Source: Halalkalicoccus paucihalophilus (GTDB lineage Archaea > Halobacteriota > Halobacteria > Halobacteriales > Halalkalicoccaceae). Taken from it: a stretch of 64,000 bases of DNA. Where the stretch lies: assembly GCF_001593955.1 (NCBI RefSeq), contig NZ_LTAZ01000003.1:124001-188000 (forward strand), in the 5' to 3' direction. Shown in pieces: positions 45,846-54,163 of this stretch. Below the pieces are notes generated by a model. That model ran no database searches. It saw only the letters and a list, made by a program, of their open reading frames with translations, and was not told where the DNA came from. Both the position numbers and the translations under genes were made by a program. Within the stretch, counting starts at the first letter, position 1; each line of letters begins with the position of its first letter.

Positions 45846-46265
45846 ATGCACTACCGCGAGGTCCGTACGAAACGGGAGTTCGCCGCCCGGATGGAGACCG
45901 GCGCAGACTGGCGCGAGGAGATCGAAACCCTCGCCGCCGAGGAGGAGATCGATGCGGGATTTTTCTACGCGCTCGGTGCGGTGCAGGACGCCGAACTCTG
46001 GTTCTACGACCAGCGCGACAAGGAGTACGAGACCGTCCAGTTCGAGGAACCCCTCGAAGTCGCCGCCTGCGTCGGCAACGTCGCGTGGCTGGACGCCGAG
46101 CGCTTCGCCCACACCCACGCGGTGCTCTCGCGGCCAAGCGGGCAGGCACTGGCGGGTCACCTCCACGCCGGAACGGTGTTCGCCGGCGAGTGTTACATGC
46201 GCGAGTTCGAGGGTGAATTCGTCCGCGAGCCCGACGAGACGACCGACCTCGACCTCTGGTTGTAG
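45846..46265 (+). CDS. PPC (DUF296) DNA-binding domain protein
   Basis: 139-residue protein with the plants-and-prokaryotes-conserved (PPC/AHL) domain. The hallmark is the metal-binding block AHTHAVLSRPSG.ALAGHLHAGTVFAGECYM, including His-x-His and Glu. Archaeal members form trimers and are presumed to bind DNA; targets are unknown. The stop codon directly abuts the DP2 start with no spacing, so it is cotranslated with the polymerase subunit. The ATG at 45846 is preferred over an upstream TTG. Confidence 0.87.
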   Translation: MHYREVRTKREFAARMETGADWREEIETLAAEEEIDAGFFYALGAVQDAELWFYDQRDKEYETVQFEEPLEVAACVGNVAWLDAERFAHTHAVLSRPSGQALAGHLHAGTVFAGECYMREFEGEFVREPDETTDLDLWL

Positions 46266-49200
46266 ATGCACGAGGAGGACGAACGCTACTTCGAGCGGAT
46301 CGAGTCCCGGTTGGACGAGGCGTTCGATCGGGCCGAGCGCGCTCGCTCGACCGGCGGCGACCCCCGTCCCGAGGTCGAGATCCCGGTCGCGAAGGACATG
46401 GCCGACCGAGTCGAGAACATCCTCGGGATCCCGGGCGTCGCCGAGCGGGTCCGGGAACTCGAGGAGCGGATGAGCCGCGAGGAGGCCGCGCTCGCGCTCG
46501 CTGAGGACTTCGCCGAAGGTCGCGTGGGCGAGTACGAGACCAAGGACGGCAAGATCGAGGGAGCCGTCAGGACTGCGGTCGCCCTGCTTACGGAGGGCGT
46601 AGTCGCCGCGCCCATCGAGGGGATCGACCGGGTCGAACTGTTGGAAAACGACGACGGAACCGACTGTGTGCGGGTCTTTTACGCCGGTCCCATCCGTTCG
46701 GCCGGTGGCACTGCACAGGCGCTCTCGGTGCTGGTTGCCGATTACACCCGCGCACTGTTGGGCGTCTCGGAGTATCAGGCACGTGACGACGAGATCGAGC
46801 GCTACGCCGAGGAGGTGGGACTCTACGACAAGACGACGGGACTGCAGTACTCCCCGAAGGACAAGGAGACGAAGTTCATCGCCCGGAACTGCCCGATCAT
46901 GCTCGACGGGGAGTCGACGGGCGACGCCGAAGTCTCGGGCTTTCGCGATCTGGAGCGCGTCGACACCAACAACCCCCGTGGCGGGATGTGTCTGGTGCTC
47001 GCGGAGGGGATCGCGCTCAAGGCCCCGAAGATCCAGCGCTACACCCGCGAACTCGACGAGATCGACTGGCCGTGGCTTCAGGACCTCATCGACGGGACGA
47101 TCGGCGAGGGCGACGAGGTTGACGAGACGGACGCCGGCGACGAGGGCGACGGGGACGAGACGGCGGACGCTGAACCCGACGAACCCGCCGGCCCGCCGCG
47201 GGTCGAACCCGCGACGAAGTTTTTGAGGGACCTGATCGCGGGCCGACCGGTCTTCTCCCATCCCTCCCGGCCGGGCGGCTTTCGCCTGCGCTACGGGCGG
47301 GCGCGCAACCACGGCTTTGCGACCGGCGGCGTTCATCCGGCGACGATGCATATCGTCGACGACTTCCTCGCGACGGGCACCCAGATCAAGACCGAACGCC
47401 CCGGCAAAGCACACGGGATCATCCCCGTCGACACCATCGAGGGGCCCACAGTTCGATTGGCAAACGGCGAGGTCCGGCGGATCGACGACGCCGCGGAAGC
47501 CCTCGAGGTGCAAAACGGGGTCGAGAAGATCATCGACGCCGGCGAGTACCTCATCAACTTCGGGGAGTTCGTCGAGAACAACCACCCGCTTGCACCCGCC
47601 TCCTACACCTTTGAGTGGTGGATCCAGGAGTTCGAGGACAGCGAGGCGAACGTCCAGGCACTCGCGGATTCGCCCCGTGTGGATCTCGAATCACCCACCG
47701 TCGAGGAGGCCCTCGACTGGGCGGTCGAGTACAACGCCCCGCTGCATCCGAACTACACCCATCTGTGGCACGACCTCTCTACCACCGAATTCGAGGCGCT
47801 CGCGGAGGCCGTCGATGAGGGGACGGTCAAAGCGGGCGAACTCGAACTGACTCGAACACAGGTGGTTCGGGAGGCGCTCGAGACCCTGCTGGTCGAACAC
47901 CGACAGACCGCAGAGACCCTTTCGATCCCCGAGTGGCGCGCGCTCGTCGCGACGATGGGCTTCTCGGAGGAGCTGACCCGCGAGTGGGCCTCGCTCTCAG
48001 AGGAGGCCCACGCGTGGGACGGCGGGAACAACGCGATGAGGGCCGTCGCGGAGGTCGCGCCCTTTACCGTGCGAGAACGCGCCCCGACCCGGATCGGCAA
48101 CCGGATGGGCCGGCCCGAGAAATCGGAGAAACGCGAACTCTCGCCCGCGGTCCACACCCTCTTTCCGATCGGGGAGGCCGGCGGCTCCCAGCGCGACGTC
48201 GCGAAGGCGGCCCGCTACGCCCCCGGGATGCGCGATACCCCCGGCGAGGTCGAGGTGAGCGTCGGCCGTCGGGAGTGCGAAGCCTGCGGGAGCCATACCT
48301 TCCGCGGGGACTGTCCCGACTGTGGGGCCAACACGTTTCCGCACTACGAGTGTCCCGACTGCGGAACCGAACTCGAACCCGACGAGGCCGGACGCGTCGA
48401 GTGTGCCCGCTGTGAAATCGAGGGTACGAGCGTCGACCGACAGGTCCTCGACCTCGACGAGATCTACCACGACGCCCTCTCCGCAATCGACGAGCGCGAG
48501 GGCTCCTTCGAGACGCTGAAAGGGGTCAAGGGACTGACTTCCTCGCACAAGACGCCCGAACCGATGGAAAAGGGGATCCTCCGGGCGAAACACGGCGTCT
48601 CGGCGTTCAAGGACGGCACCGTCCGCTACGATATGACCGACCTTCCCGTCACGTCCGTCCGCCCCGAGGAGCTCGACGTCTCCGTCGAGGAGTTCCGCCG
48701 GCTCGGCTACCACGAGGACATCGAAGGGACACCCCTCGAACACGCCGATCAGTTGGTCGAACTCAAGGTCCAAGACATCGTCCTCTCGGACGGCGCGGCC
48801 GAACACCTGCTGAAGACCGCCGATTTCGTCGACGAACTGCTGGAGGATTACTACGGGCTCGACCCGTTCTACGACGTTTCCGAGCGTGAAGAACTCGTCG
48901 GCGAACTCGTCTTCGGGATGGCGCCCCACACCAGCGCCGCCGTGGTGGGTCGCGTCGTCGGGTTTACGAGCGCCGCAGTGGGTTATGCCCATCCGTATTT
49001 TCACGCATCAAAGAGAAGAAATTGTGATGGGGACGAGGACTGCGTGATGTTGCTGATGGACGGCCTGCTCAACTTCTCGAAAGAATATTTACCCGACAAG
49101 CGCGGCGGACAGATGGACGCACCACTCGTGATGTCCTCGCGGATCGACCCTGCCGAGATCGACGACGAGGCCCACAACATGGACGTCGTCGAACGGTATC

Positions 49201-49769
49201 CTCTCGAATTCTACGAGGCGACCCTCGAACTGGCCGACCCCGGCGAGGTGGACATCAGGCTCGCGGAGGAATCGGTCGGCACCGCCGACCAGTATCGGGG
49301 CTTTGCCCACACCCACGACACCTCGAACATCGCGCTCGGACCCGATCTGTCGGCGTACAAAACCTTGGGCTCGATGATGGAGAAGATGGACGCCCAGCTC
49401 GAACTCGCGCGAAAGCTCCGAGCAGTAGATGAAACCGACGTCGCAGAACGGGTCATCGAGTACCACTTCCTCCCCGACCTGATCGGGAACCTGCGAGCGT
49501 TCTCCAGCCAGGAGACGCGCTGTCTCTCCTGTGGGAAGAAGTACAGGAGAATGCCCCTCTCGGGCGAATGCCGGGACTGCGGCGGGACGGTGAACCTGAC
49601 CGTCCACGAGGGGTCGGTCAGCAAGTACATGGACACCGCGACCCGCGTCGCCGAGGAATACGGCTGTCGCGAGTACACCAAACAGCGCCTGAAGATCCTC
49701 GACCGCTCGCTCGAAAGCGTCTTTGAGAACGACAAGAACAAGCAGTCCGGAATTGCGGACTTCATGTAA
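46266..49769 (+). CDS. polC: DNA polymerase D large (catalytic) subunit DP2
   Basis: Replicative polymerase of archaea; 1167 residues. The N-terminal domain (VAKDMADRVENILGIPGVAERV) is followed by catalytic core segments VFYAGPIRSAGGTAQA, RARNHGFATGGVHPATM and the active-site block with N919-CDGDED-(920-925), whose aspartates bind metal. Zinc modules are CEACG..CPDCG..CPDCG..CARC and CLSCG..CRDCG. The last residues QSGIADFM form a PCNA-binding motif. No intein interrupts the known intein site before C920. Codons 907-923 are unusually AT-rich (TCA AAG AGA AGA AAT TGT). DP1 is encoded at 20855-22435. Confidence 0.97.
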   Translation: MHEEDERYFERIESRLDEAFDRAERARSTGGDPRPEVEIPVAKDMADRVENILGIPGVAERVRELEERMSREEAALALAEDFAEGRVGEYETKDGKIEGAVRTAVALLTEGVVAAPIEGIDRVELLENDDGTDCVRVFYAGPIRSAGGTAQALSVLVADYTRALLGVSEYQARDDEIERYAEEVGLYDKTTGLQYSPKDKETKFIARNCPIMLDGESTGDAEVSGFRDLERVDTNNPRGGMCLVLAEGIALKAPKIQRYTRELDEIDWPWLQDLIDGTIGEGDEVDETDAGDEGDGDETADAEPDEPAGPPRVEPATKFLRDLIAGRPVFSHPSRPGGFRLRYGRARNHGFATGGVHPATMHIVDDFLATGTQIKTERPGKAHGIIPVDTIEGPTVRLANGEVRRIDDAAEALEVQNGVEKIIDAGEYLINFGEFVENNHPLAPASYTFEWWIQEFEDSEANVQALADSPRVDLESPTVEEALDWAVEYNAPLHPNYTHLWHDLSTTEFEALAEAVDEGTVKAGELELTRTQVVREALETLLVEHRQTAETLSIPEWRALVATMGFSEELTREWASLSEEAHAWDGGNNAMRAVAEVAPFTVRERAPTRIGNRMGRPEKSEKRELSPAVHTLFPIGEAGGSQRDVAKAARYAPGMRDTPGEVEVSVGRRECEACGSHTFRGDCPDCGANTFPHYECPDCGTELEPDEAGRVECARCEIEGTSVDRQVLDLDEIYHDALSAIDEREGSFETLKGVKGLTSSHKTPEPMEKGILRAKHGVSAFKDGTVRYDMTDLPVTSVRPEELDVSVEEFRRLGYHEDIEGTPLEHADQLVELKVQDIVLSDGAAEHLLKTADFVDELLEDYYGLDPFYDVSEREELVGELVFGMAPHTSAAVVGRVVGFTSAAVGYAHPYFHASKRRNCDGDEDCVMLLMDGLLNFSKEYLPDKRGGQMDAPLVMSSRIDPAEIDDEAHNMDVVERYPLEFYEATLELADPGEVDIRLAEESVGTADQYRGFAHTHDTSNIALGPDLSAYKTLGSMMEKMDAQLELARKLRAVDETDVAERVIEYHFLPDLIGNLRAFSSQETRCLSCGKKYRRMPLSGECRDCGGTVNLTVHEGSVSKYMDTATRVAEEYGCREYTKQRLKILDRSLESVFENDKNKQSGIADFM

Positions 49770-49833
49770 CCGTCCCTGTCCGTCGTTCCTACCGCAGAAG
49801 GTTGATGTGTGTCTCGATTCTACTGACAGTCGT

Positions 49834-51060
49834 ATGAGTTCCGCAGAACCGCGGGGGCTGCAGGCGTTTCCCGAGGCGCTCTCGACGCGCGAGGCGTGGC
49901 TCGAACCGTTCGGGTGGTACCGCGAGATGCGCGAGAACGCGCCCGTTCGCTACGACCCCGGGCGCAACTCGTGGGACGTCTTTCGCTACGCCGACGTCAA
50001 GCGGATCCTGGACGACGATTCGACCTTCTCGGTCGACCCCTCGAAGGCGACCGATTTCGTCGAACCCGAGGGTCAGGGTGCGGGGCTGATCCTCGATACG
50101 ATGCTCTTCGAGGACCCGCCGCGCCACGACGAGCTCCGGGGGGTCGTCGAGGACTCGTTTCGCCCGCGGGCGATCCGCGAACTCGAACCCCGGATCCGGG
50201 AGCTGACCCGCGAAATCCTCGACGACACCCTCGAAGGGGAGGGCGAGATGGATCTGGTCTCGGAGTTCGCCTACCCGCTGCCGGTCGTGGTGATCGCCGA
50301 ACTGCTCGGCGTGCCCGTCGAGGACCGCGACCGGTTCAAAGAGTGGTCCGACGCCATCGTCTCCTCGGCGAGCGACGGCGAGGGCGGCGAAGAGTTCGCA
50401 GAACGCCAGCAGGAGGTCCAGCGCGAGATGGGCTTTTACTTCCTCCAGCTCATCGAGGAACGCCGCGAGAACCCCCAAGACGACCTGATCTCAACGATCG
50501 CGACCGCAGAGATCGACGGCGAGCCCCTGCCCCGCGAGGAGGTGCTTGGAACCTGCATGCTGTTGCTCGTCGCGGGCAACATCACGACGACGAACTTGAT
50601 CACCAACGCCGTCCGGTGTTTCGGCGAGAACGACCTGTTCGGCACCTACACCGATGCGGGTGCGGTCCCGAGGTCAGCCATCGAGGAGACGCTTCGCTAC
50701 CGCGCGCCGGTACAGGCGATGACCCGCATCGCGACCGAGGAGGTAACGATGAACGGCGAGACCATCGGTGCGGGCGAGCGGGTGATCGTCTGGATGGGCT
50801 CGGCCAACCGCGACGGCCGACAGTTCCCCGACGGCGATTCGTTCGTTCCCGATCGCTCGCCCAACCAGCACCTCGGGTTTGGCCACGGCACCCACTACTG
50901 CCTGGGCGCGCCGCTCGCCCGACTGGAGGCGGAGGTCGCCCTCTCGGAACTGTTCGACCGTCTCACGGACGTCGAACTCGTCGGGACGGACCTCGAACCC
51001 ACCAGAAGCTCGTTCATCTACGGCGTCGAGTCGCTTCCACTGGAATACGCGACGGTCTGA
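49834..51060 (+). CDS. Cytochrome P450 (bacterial class I-type)
   Basis: 408-residue soluble monooxygenase, intact. The I-helix motif is AGNITTT (Asn in place of the usual acidic/His residue before Thr), the ExxR motif is EETLRYRAP, and the heme loop is FGHGTHYCLGAPLAR with Cys356 as the thiolate ligand. It belongs to the CYP107/CYP109-like bacterial style and so needs ferredoxin electrons; the gene for a ferredoxin at 34707 is not adjacent. Substrate is unknown. ATG at 49834. It is only distantly similar to the frameshifted P450 at 27135-28455. Confidence 0.92.
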   Translation: MSSAEPRGLQAFPEALSTREAWLEPFGWYREMRENAPVRYDPGRNSWDVFRYADVKRILDDDSTFSVDPSKATDFVEPEGQGAGLILDTMLFEDPPRHDELRGVVEDSFRPRAIRELEPRIRELTREILDDTLEGEGEMDLVSEFAYPLPVVVIAELLGVPVEDRDRFKEWSDAIVSSASDGEGGEEFAERQQEVQREMGFYFLQLIEERRENPQDDLISTIATAEIDGEPLPREEVLGTCMLLLVAGNITTTNLITNAVRCFGENDLFGTYTDAGAVPRSAIEETLRYRAPVQAMTRIATEEVTMNGETIGAGERVIVWMGSANRDGRQFPDGDSFVPDRSPNQHLGFGHGTHYCLGAPLARLEAEVALSELFDRLTDVELVGTDLEPTRSSFIYGVESLPLEYATV

Positions 51061-51099
51061 GGGTCGACCTTTATGCTTCCCGGCGTCGAATCATTCGCC

Positions 51100-51423
51100 A
51101 TGAACGACGGCGAGACACCCGACGACGTCAGCGAGGAGGAGATCGACCGGATCGACTTCGGCCAGCCGGTCTTCGACGGCGAGGGCAATCGCCTCGGGAA
51201 GGTCCGCGGGTTCGACAACGCGGGCTTTTACGTCACGATGCGCGAGGGCTACGAGTCCATGAGCGTCGAGCACGCCCGTTCTGGCGGCGAGTTCGGCGAG
51301 GCCGAACTCATGTGGCGTTGCACGGAGTGTGGCGAGATGGGCCGGATCGACGAGGGCCTCCCCGAGGAGTGTCCCAACTGCGGCGAACCCAAGGAGTCGC
51401 TGATGTACTGGACCGAAGACTAG
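51100..51423 (+). CDS. PRC-barrel-like protein with rubredoxin-type zinc ribbon (DUF7130-type)
   Basis: 107-residue acidic protein. The N-terminal half (DRIDFGQPVFDGEGNRLGKV.RGFDNAGFYVTM) looks like a PRC-type beta barrel. The C-terminal CTECGEMG and CPNCGEP pairs form a zinc ribbon. The ATG at 51100 is fixed by a cctttatgc TATA element at 51068-51076, ~27 bp upstream. It precedes panE by two bases. Function is unknown. Confidence 0.75.
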   Translation: MNDGETPDDVSEEEIDRIDFGQPVFDGEGNRLGKVRGFDNAGFYVTMREGYESMSVEHARSGGEFGEAELMWRCTECGEMGRIDEGLPEECPNCGEPKESLMYWTED

Positions 51424-51425
51424 CG

Positions 51426-52316
51426 GTGAGGATCGTCGTCTTCGGCGCGGGCAGTCTGGGGAGCCTTCTCGGGGGCTTGCTCGCTCGCGAGCACCGCGTC
51501 ACGCTGGTCGGGCGCGATCCCCACGTCTCTGCGATCCGCGAAAACGGCCTGCGGATTTCGGGTGCTATCGAGGCCCGCGTCTCCCCGAACGCGACGACCG
51601 ACGGAACCGACCTCGCGGCGGATCTCGTACTCGTTACGGTCAAGAGCTACGATACTGCCGAGGCCGCCCGGACCCTTTCGACTGGCGAGTTCGGGGCCGT
51701 ACTCTCGCTTCAGAACGGGATCGGCAACGAGGAGCGCCTCGCACGCGACCTCGACTCCCCGGTTCTCGCCGGAACGGCCAGTTACGGCGCGGCCCTCGAG
51801 AAACCGAGCGAAGTCGCCTGCACGGGGGTCGGGCGAGTGGTCCTCGGATCGCCCGAGGGCGGCGAGAGCGCGCTCGCAGCGCGTGTCGGAGAGGCGGTCG
51901 CCGGTGCGGGCGTCGAGACGGCCGTCGCCCGCGATATGCCCCGGCGGCTCTGGGAGAAGTGTGCAGTCAACGCGGGGATCAATCCCGTGACGGCGCTGGC
52001 GGGAACGGAAAACGGCGCGATACTGGCCGAACCGGCGTGGCCGATCGCCCGCGAGGCGGCCCGCGAGACCGCCCGTGTCGCCCGCGAGAACGGGGTGGCT
52101 CTCTCCGAGGAAACGGCCGTCGGCGCGCTCCGGCGGGTCACGAGCGCCACACGTGAAAACACCTCCTCGATGGCACAGGACCTCGGGAAGGGACGGCGAA
52201 CCGAGATCGACGCGATCAACGGTGCCGTCGTCGAACACGCCCGAAGGGAGGTCCCGACGAACGCATTGCTCGTCGGACTTGTGAAAACGTGGGAGAACTC
52301 GCGCGGACTGCGTTAG
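51426..52316 (+). CDS. panE: Ketopantoate reductase (2-dehydropantoate 2-reductase)
   Basis: NAD(P)H-dependent reduction of ketopantoate to pantoate for coenzyme A; 296 residues. The N-terminal Rossmann motif is VVFGAGSLGSLLGG, followed by VTVKSYDT, SLQNGIGNEE (conserved Asn/Gly loop) and LWEKCAVNAGINPVTAL, whose Lys is the catalytic residue of the family. The start is GTG at 51426, two bases after the previous stop. Its stop codon overlaps the convergent NifU-like gene. Confidence 0.88.
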   Translation: MRIVVFGAGSLGSLLGGLLAREHRVTLVGRDPHVSAIRENGLRISGAIEARVSPNATTDGTDLAADLVLVTVKSYDTAEAARTLSTGEFGAVLSLQNGIGNEERLARDLDSPVLAGTASYGAALEKPSEVACTGVGRVVLGSPEGGESALAARVGEAVAGAGVETAVARDMPRRLWEKCAVNAGINPVTALAGTENGAILAEPAWPIAREAARETARVARENGVALSEETAVGALRRVTSATRENTSSMAQDLGKGRRTEIDAINGAVVEHARREVPTNALLVGLVKTWENSRGLR

Positions 52317-52669
52317 AACGGCGCCTGCGGGCCTTCGTCGCTCGACTCGTCGTCGGTGGTCTCGCCGGGGAACGAGGGGCTCATACCGCCGCCCATCCCG
52401 CCGTCGCCGCCCATGCCGGTCTCGGCGTGGACCTGGTTGATCTCGGGGATCTCCTTGACCATCCGGCTCTTGATCGCCTGGATCGTCATCGGGGAGATAC
52501 CACAGCCGCTGCAGGCCCCGCCCAGCTGGATCGTCACCTCGCCGCTCTCGCGGTCGAGGTTCTGGATGGCGGCGCTACCGCCGTGCATCTGGATCTGTGG
52601 GAAGTTGCGCCGCAGGAAGTTCATCACGCGCTCGTCGAGGTCGTCCGCTCCCTGCGTTTCGGTGCTCAT
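52313..52669 (-). CDS. NifU C-terminal (Nfu-type) iron-sulfur scaffold
   Basis: 118-residue Nfu-type protein thought to carry and deliver [4Fe-4S] clusters. The core runs DERVMNFLRRNFPQIQMHGGSAAI, then GGACSGCGISPMTIQ with the CxxC ligands. A Gly/Met-rich tail (GMGGDGGMGGGMSPSFPG) and an acidic end follow, as in haloarchaeal members. ATG at 52669. It is followed upstream on the same strand by the DUF5783-type gene and is convergent with panE. Confidence 0.87.
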   Translation of the reverse strand: MSTETQGADDLDERVMNFLRRNFPQIQMHGGSAAIQNLDRESGEVTIQLGGACSGCGISPMTIQAIKSRMVKEIPEINQVHAETGMGGDGGMGGGMSPSFPGETTDDESSDEGPQAPF

Positions 52670-52712
52670 GTCCACGCGTAGGGTGCGACCGTTCTTAGAC
52701 CTTTGGACTGCC

Positions 52713-53036
52713 TCAGTGCTCGACGCCAAGCACCCGGTGAAGCTCCTCCTCGATCCGCTCGACGTAGGTATCGAGGACTCCCTCAAATCGTTCGCGCTCG
52801 ACGATAACGCCCCCTAATCGGTCGTAGGGGCTCTCCGGGAGATCGACCGAGAACTCGCCGCGTTCCTCGTCGTACTGGGGTTCGCTCTCGTTTAGTACCT
52901 GCTGATCGATCGCGTGGACCAGTTCGGAGTCGTAGCGCTCGTTCATGTACTCGAAGGCGTTCTTATAGGCCCGCTGAAGCTCGTTGAAGTAGTGGACGTA
53001 CTTCTCCTCGAACTTCTCGGGATCGAACTCGGTCAT
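52713..53036 (-). CDS. Small acidic haloarchaeal protein (DUF5783-type)
   Basis: 107-residue acidic helical protein. It begins MTEFDPEKFEEKYVHYFNEL and has LQRAYKNAFEYMNERYDSELVHAIDQQVL and a C-terminal helix (YVERIEEELHRVLG). These match the conserved haloarchaeal DUF5783 style; function is unknown. ATG at 53036. It is 43 bp upstream of the NifU-like gene on the same strand and may share its transcript. Confidence 0.75.
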   Translation of the reverse strand: MTEFDPEKFEEKYVHYFNELQRAYKNAFEYMNERYDSELVHAIDQQVLNESEPQYDEERGEFSVDLPESPYDRLGGVIVERERFEGVLDTYVERIEEELHRVLGVEH

Positions 53037-53407
53037 ACGCGTTCCTCGAACGGCGCGAGTAAAAACGGGCCGGTGTCGCACGACCGTTTCATTCTATATC
53101 GCCATTATCGATTTACTACATATCTCCCGGTCCGGTACCGGAGCGGTCGAGGAAACCCGAATCGGCCTGCGATGACCGGGTATGCCTCCGATACCAGTGA
53201 TACCGGTCAGTGATCCCGACAGGCGGCGCGATGACCACGGTCGACTTCGTCACCTACGCCGGTCCGACCGTCCCCGGAGGATCGGCCCTCTAAGCCGACT
53301 TCGGAGCGGATCGACGGTGATAAATCTATTACGACGATACAAAATTCCTACCCAACTCCTGTACGTGTTTCACGGGGTGTATTACCCCCTCCCACGTAAC
53401 CGGACCC
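53037..53407. promoter_or_regulatory. Intergenic region with divergent promoters and an operator-like dyad
   Basis: 371 bp without a convincing gene. AT-rich segments occur at ~53090-53125 (minus-strand promoter side) and ~53325-53350. The inverted repeat ggggt-gtatt-acccc at 53374-53388 is centred ~27 bp before the HTH-10 ATG at 53408, on top of the probable TATA box, and suggests repressor binding. A 20-codon open frame at 53231-53293 is too short to support. Confidence 0.55.
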
Positions 53408-54067
53408 ATGAGTGCTACGATCGTGGAGGTAGAACTGCCATCCGAGGAGTTCGCCCTCTCGGAAACGCTTTCGGAACTCGAGGACATCGAGTTCGAGGTC
53501 GAACGGTTCGTCGCCCACGACGCGGATCACGTCATGCCGTTCGTCTGGGTCACTGGAACCGACAGTGACCGGATCGAGGACGCGCTCGAACGGGACGAGT
53601 CGGTCGAAAACCTCGAACTGCTTTCCGAGCTCGACGGCGAGTGGCTCTATCGGATGGAGTGGGTCGATCACATCGAGACGTTGATTCGAATCCTCGTGGA
53701 GGAGGATGGCTCGATCCTCGCCGCCTTCGGTGACGAGTCCGGCTGGCAGCTTCGCGTGCTCTTTGCCGAACGGGACGCGCTCTCTCGGACCTACGACTAC
53801 TGTCGGGAGGCCGGACTTACGCTCGACATCCGAAGCATCTACCAGCTCGACGACGGTCGCGAGGGTCGATTCGGCCTCACGGACGAACAGCAGGACACGC
53901 TTGTCATCGCCTACGAGCGCGGCTACTTCGACGTTCCGCGGGAGATCACCCTCACCGACCTCGCCGACGAGCTCGATATCTCCCATCAGGCGCTCTCAGA
54001 GCGTCTGCGCCGCGGGGAAAAGAGCGTCCTCAAAAACACGGTTATCATCGGCTCCGAGGACGAGTAG
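53408..54067 (+). CDS. HTH-10 (bacterioopsin-activator-like) regulator A
   Basis: 219-residue haloarchaeal regulator. The first ~150 residues are the Bat-associated domain (LPSEEFALSETLSEL, MPFVWVTG, LLSELDGEWLYRMEWVDH, WQLRVLFAERDALSRTYDYCR). The C-terminal HTH-10 domain (LTDEQQDTLVIAYERGYFDVPRE, TLTDLADELDISHQALSERLRRG) binds DNA. It is a paralogue of the protein at 59802-60455, with the same domain order and similar length. An inverted repeat over its TATA box suggests autoregulation. Signal sensed unknown. Confidence 0.88.
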   Translation: MSATIVEVELPSEEFALSETLSELEDIEFEVERFVAHDADHVMPFVWVTGTDSDRIEDALERDESVENLELLSELDGEWLYRMEWVDHIETLIRILVEEDGSILAAFGDESGWQLRVLFAERDALSRTYDYCREAGLTLDIRSIYQLDDGREGRFGLTDEQQDTLVIAYERGYFDVPREITLTDLADELDISHQALSERLRRGEKSVLKNTVIIGSEDE

Positions 54068-54163
54068 ATCGCCGCTCGCGAACGTACAGCCGATGAGCAA
54101 CACGACGAGGACGAATCGAGCGGATTTGTCGATGGCGTCGAGTACGTCAAGCGACCCGTTCAC
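53996..54163 (-). CDS. Possible 55-residue membrane peptide coupled to the RecJ-like gene
   Basis: GTG at 54163 overlaps the stop of the upstream RecJ-like gene in a GTGA junction, a common sign of coupling. The product (VNGSLDVLDAIDKSARFVLV...) has one hydrophobic helix (FVLVVLLIGCTFASGDLLVL). Its last 24 codons run antisense to the end of the HTH-10 gene, which weakens the case. It would explain the otherwise empty 92 bp between the convergent genes. Conservation is needed to accept it. Confidence 0.4.
   Translation of the reverse strand: MNGSLDVLDAIDKSARFVLVVLLIGCTFASGDLLVLGADDNRVFEDALFPAAQTL

Noticed and set aside
46266-49769. Intein in DP2
   Set aside because: The sequence is continuous through RRN-CDGDED with normal total length; no splicing blocks are present.
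53231-53293. 20-codon frame starting MTTVDFVTYAG
   Set aside because: G/C-ending codons are suggestive, but it is too short and isolated to support.
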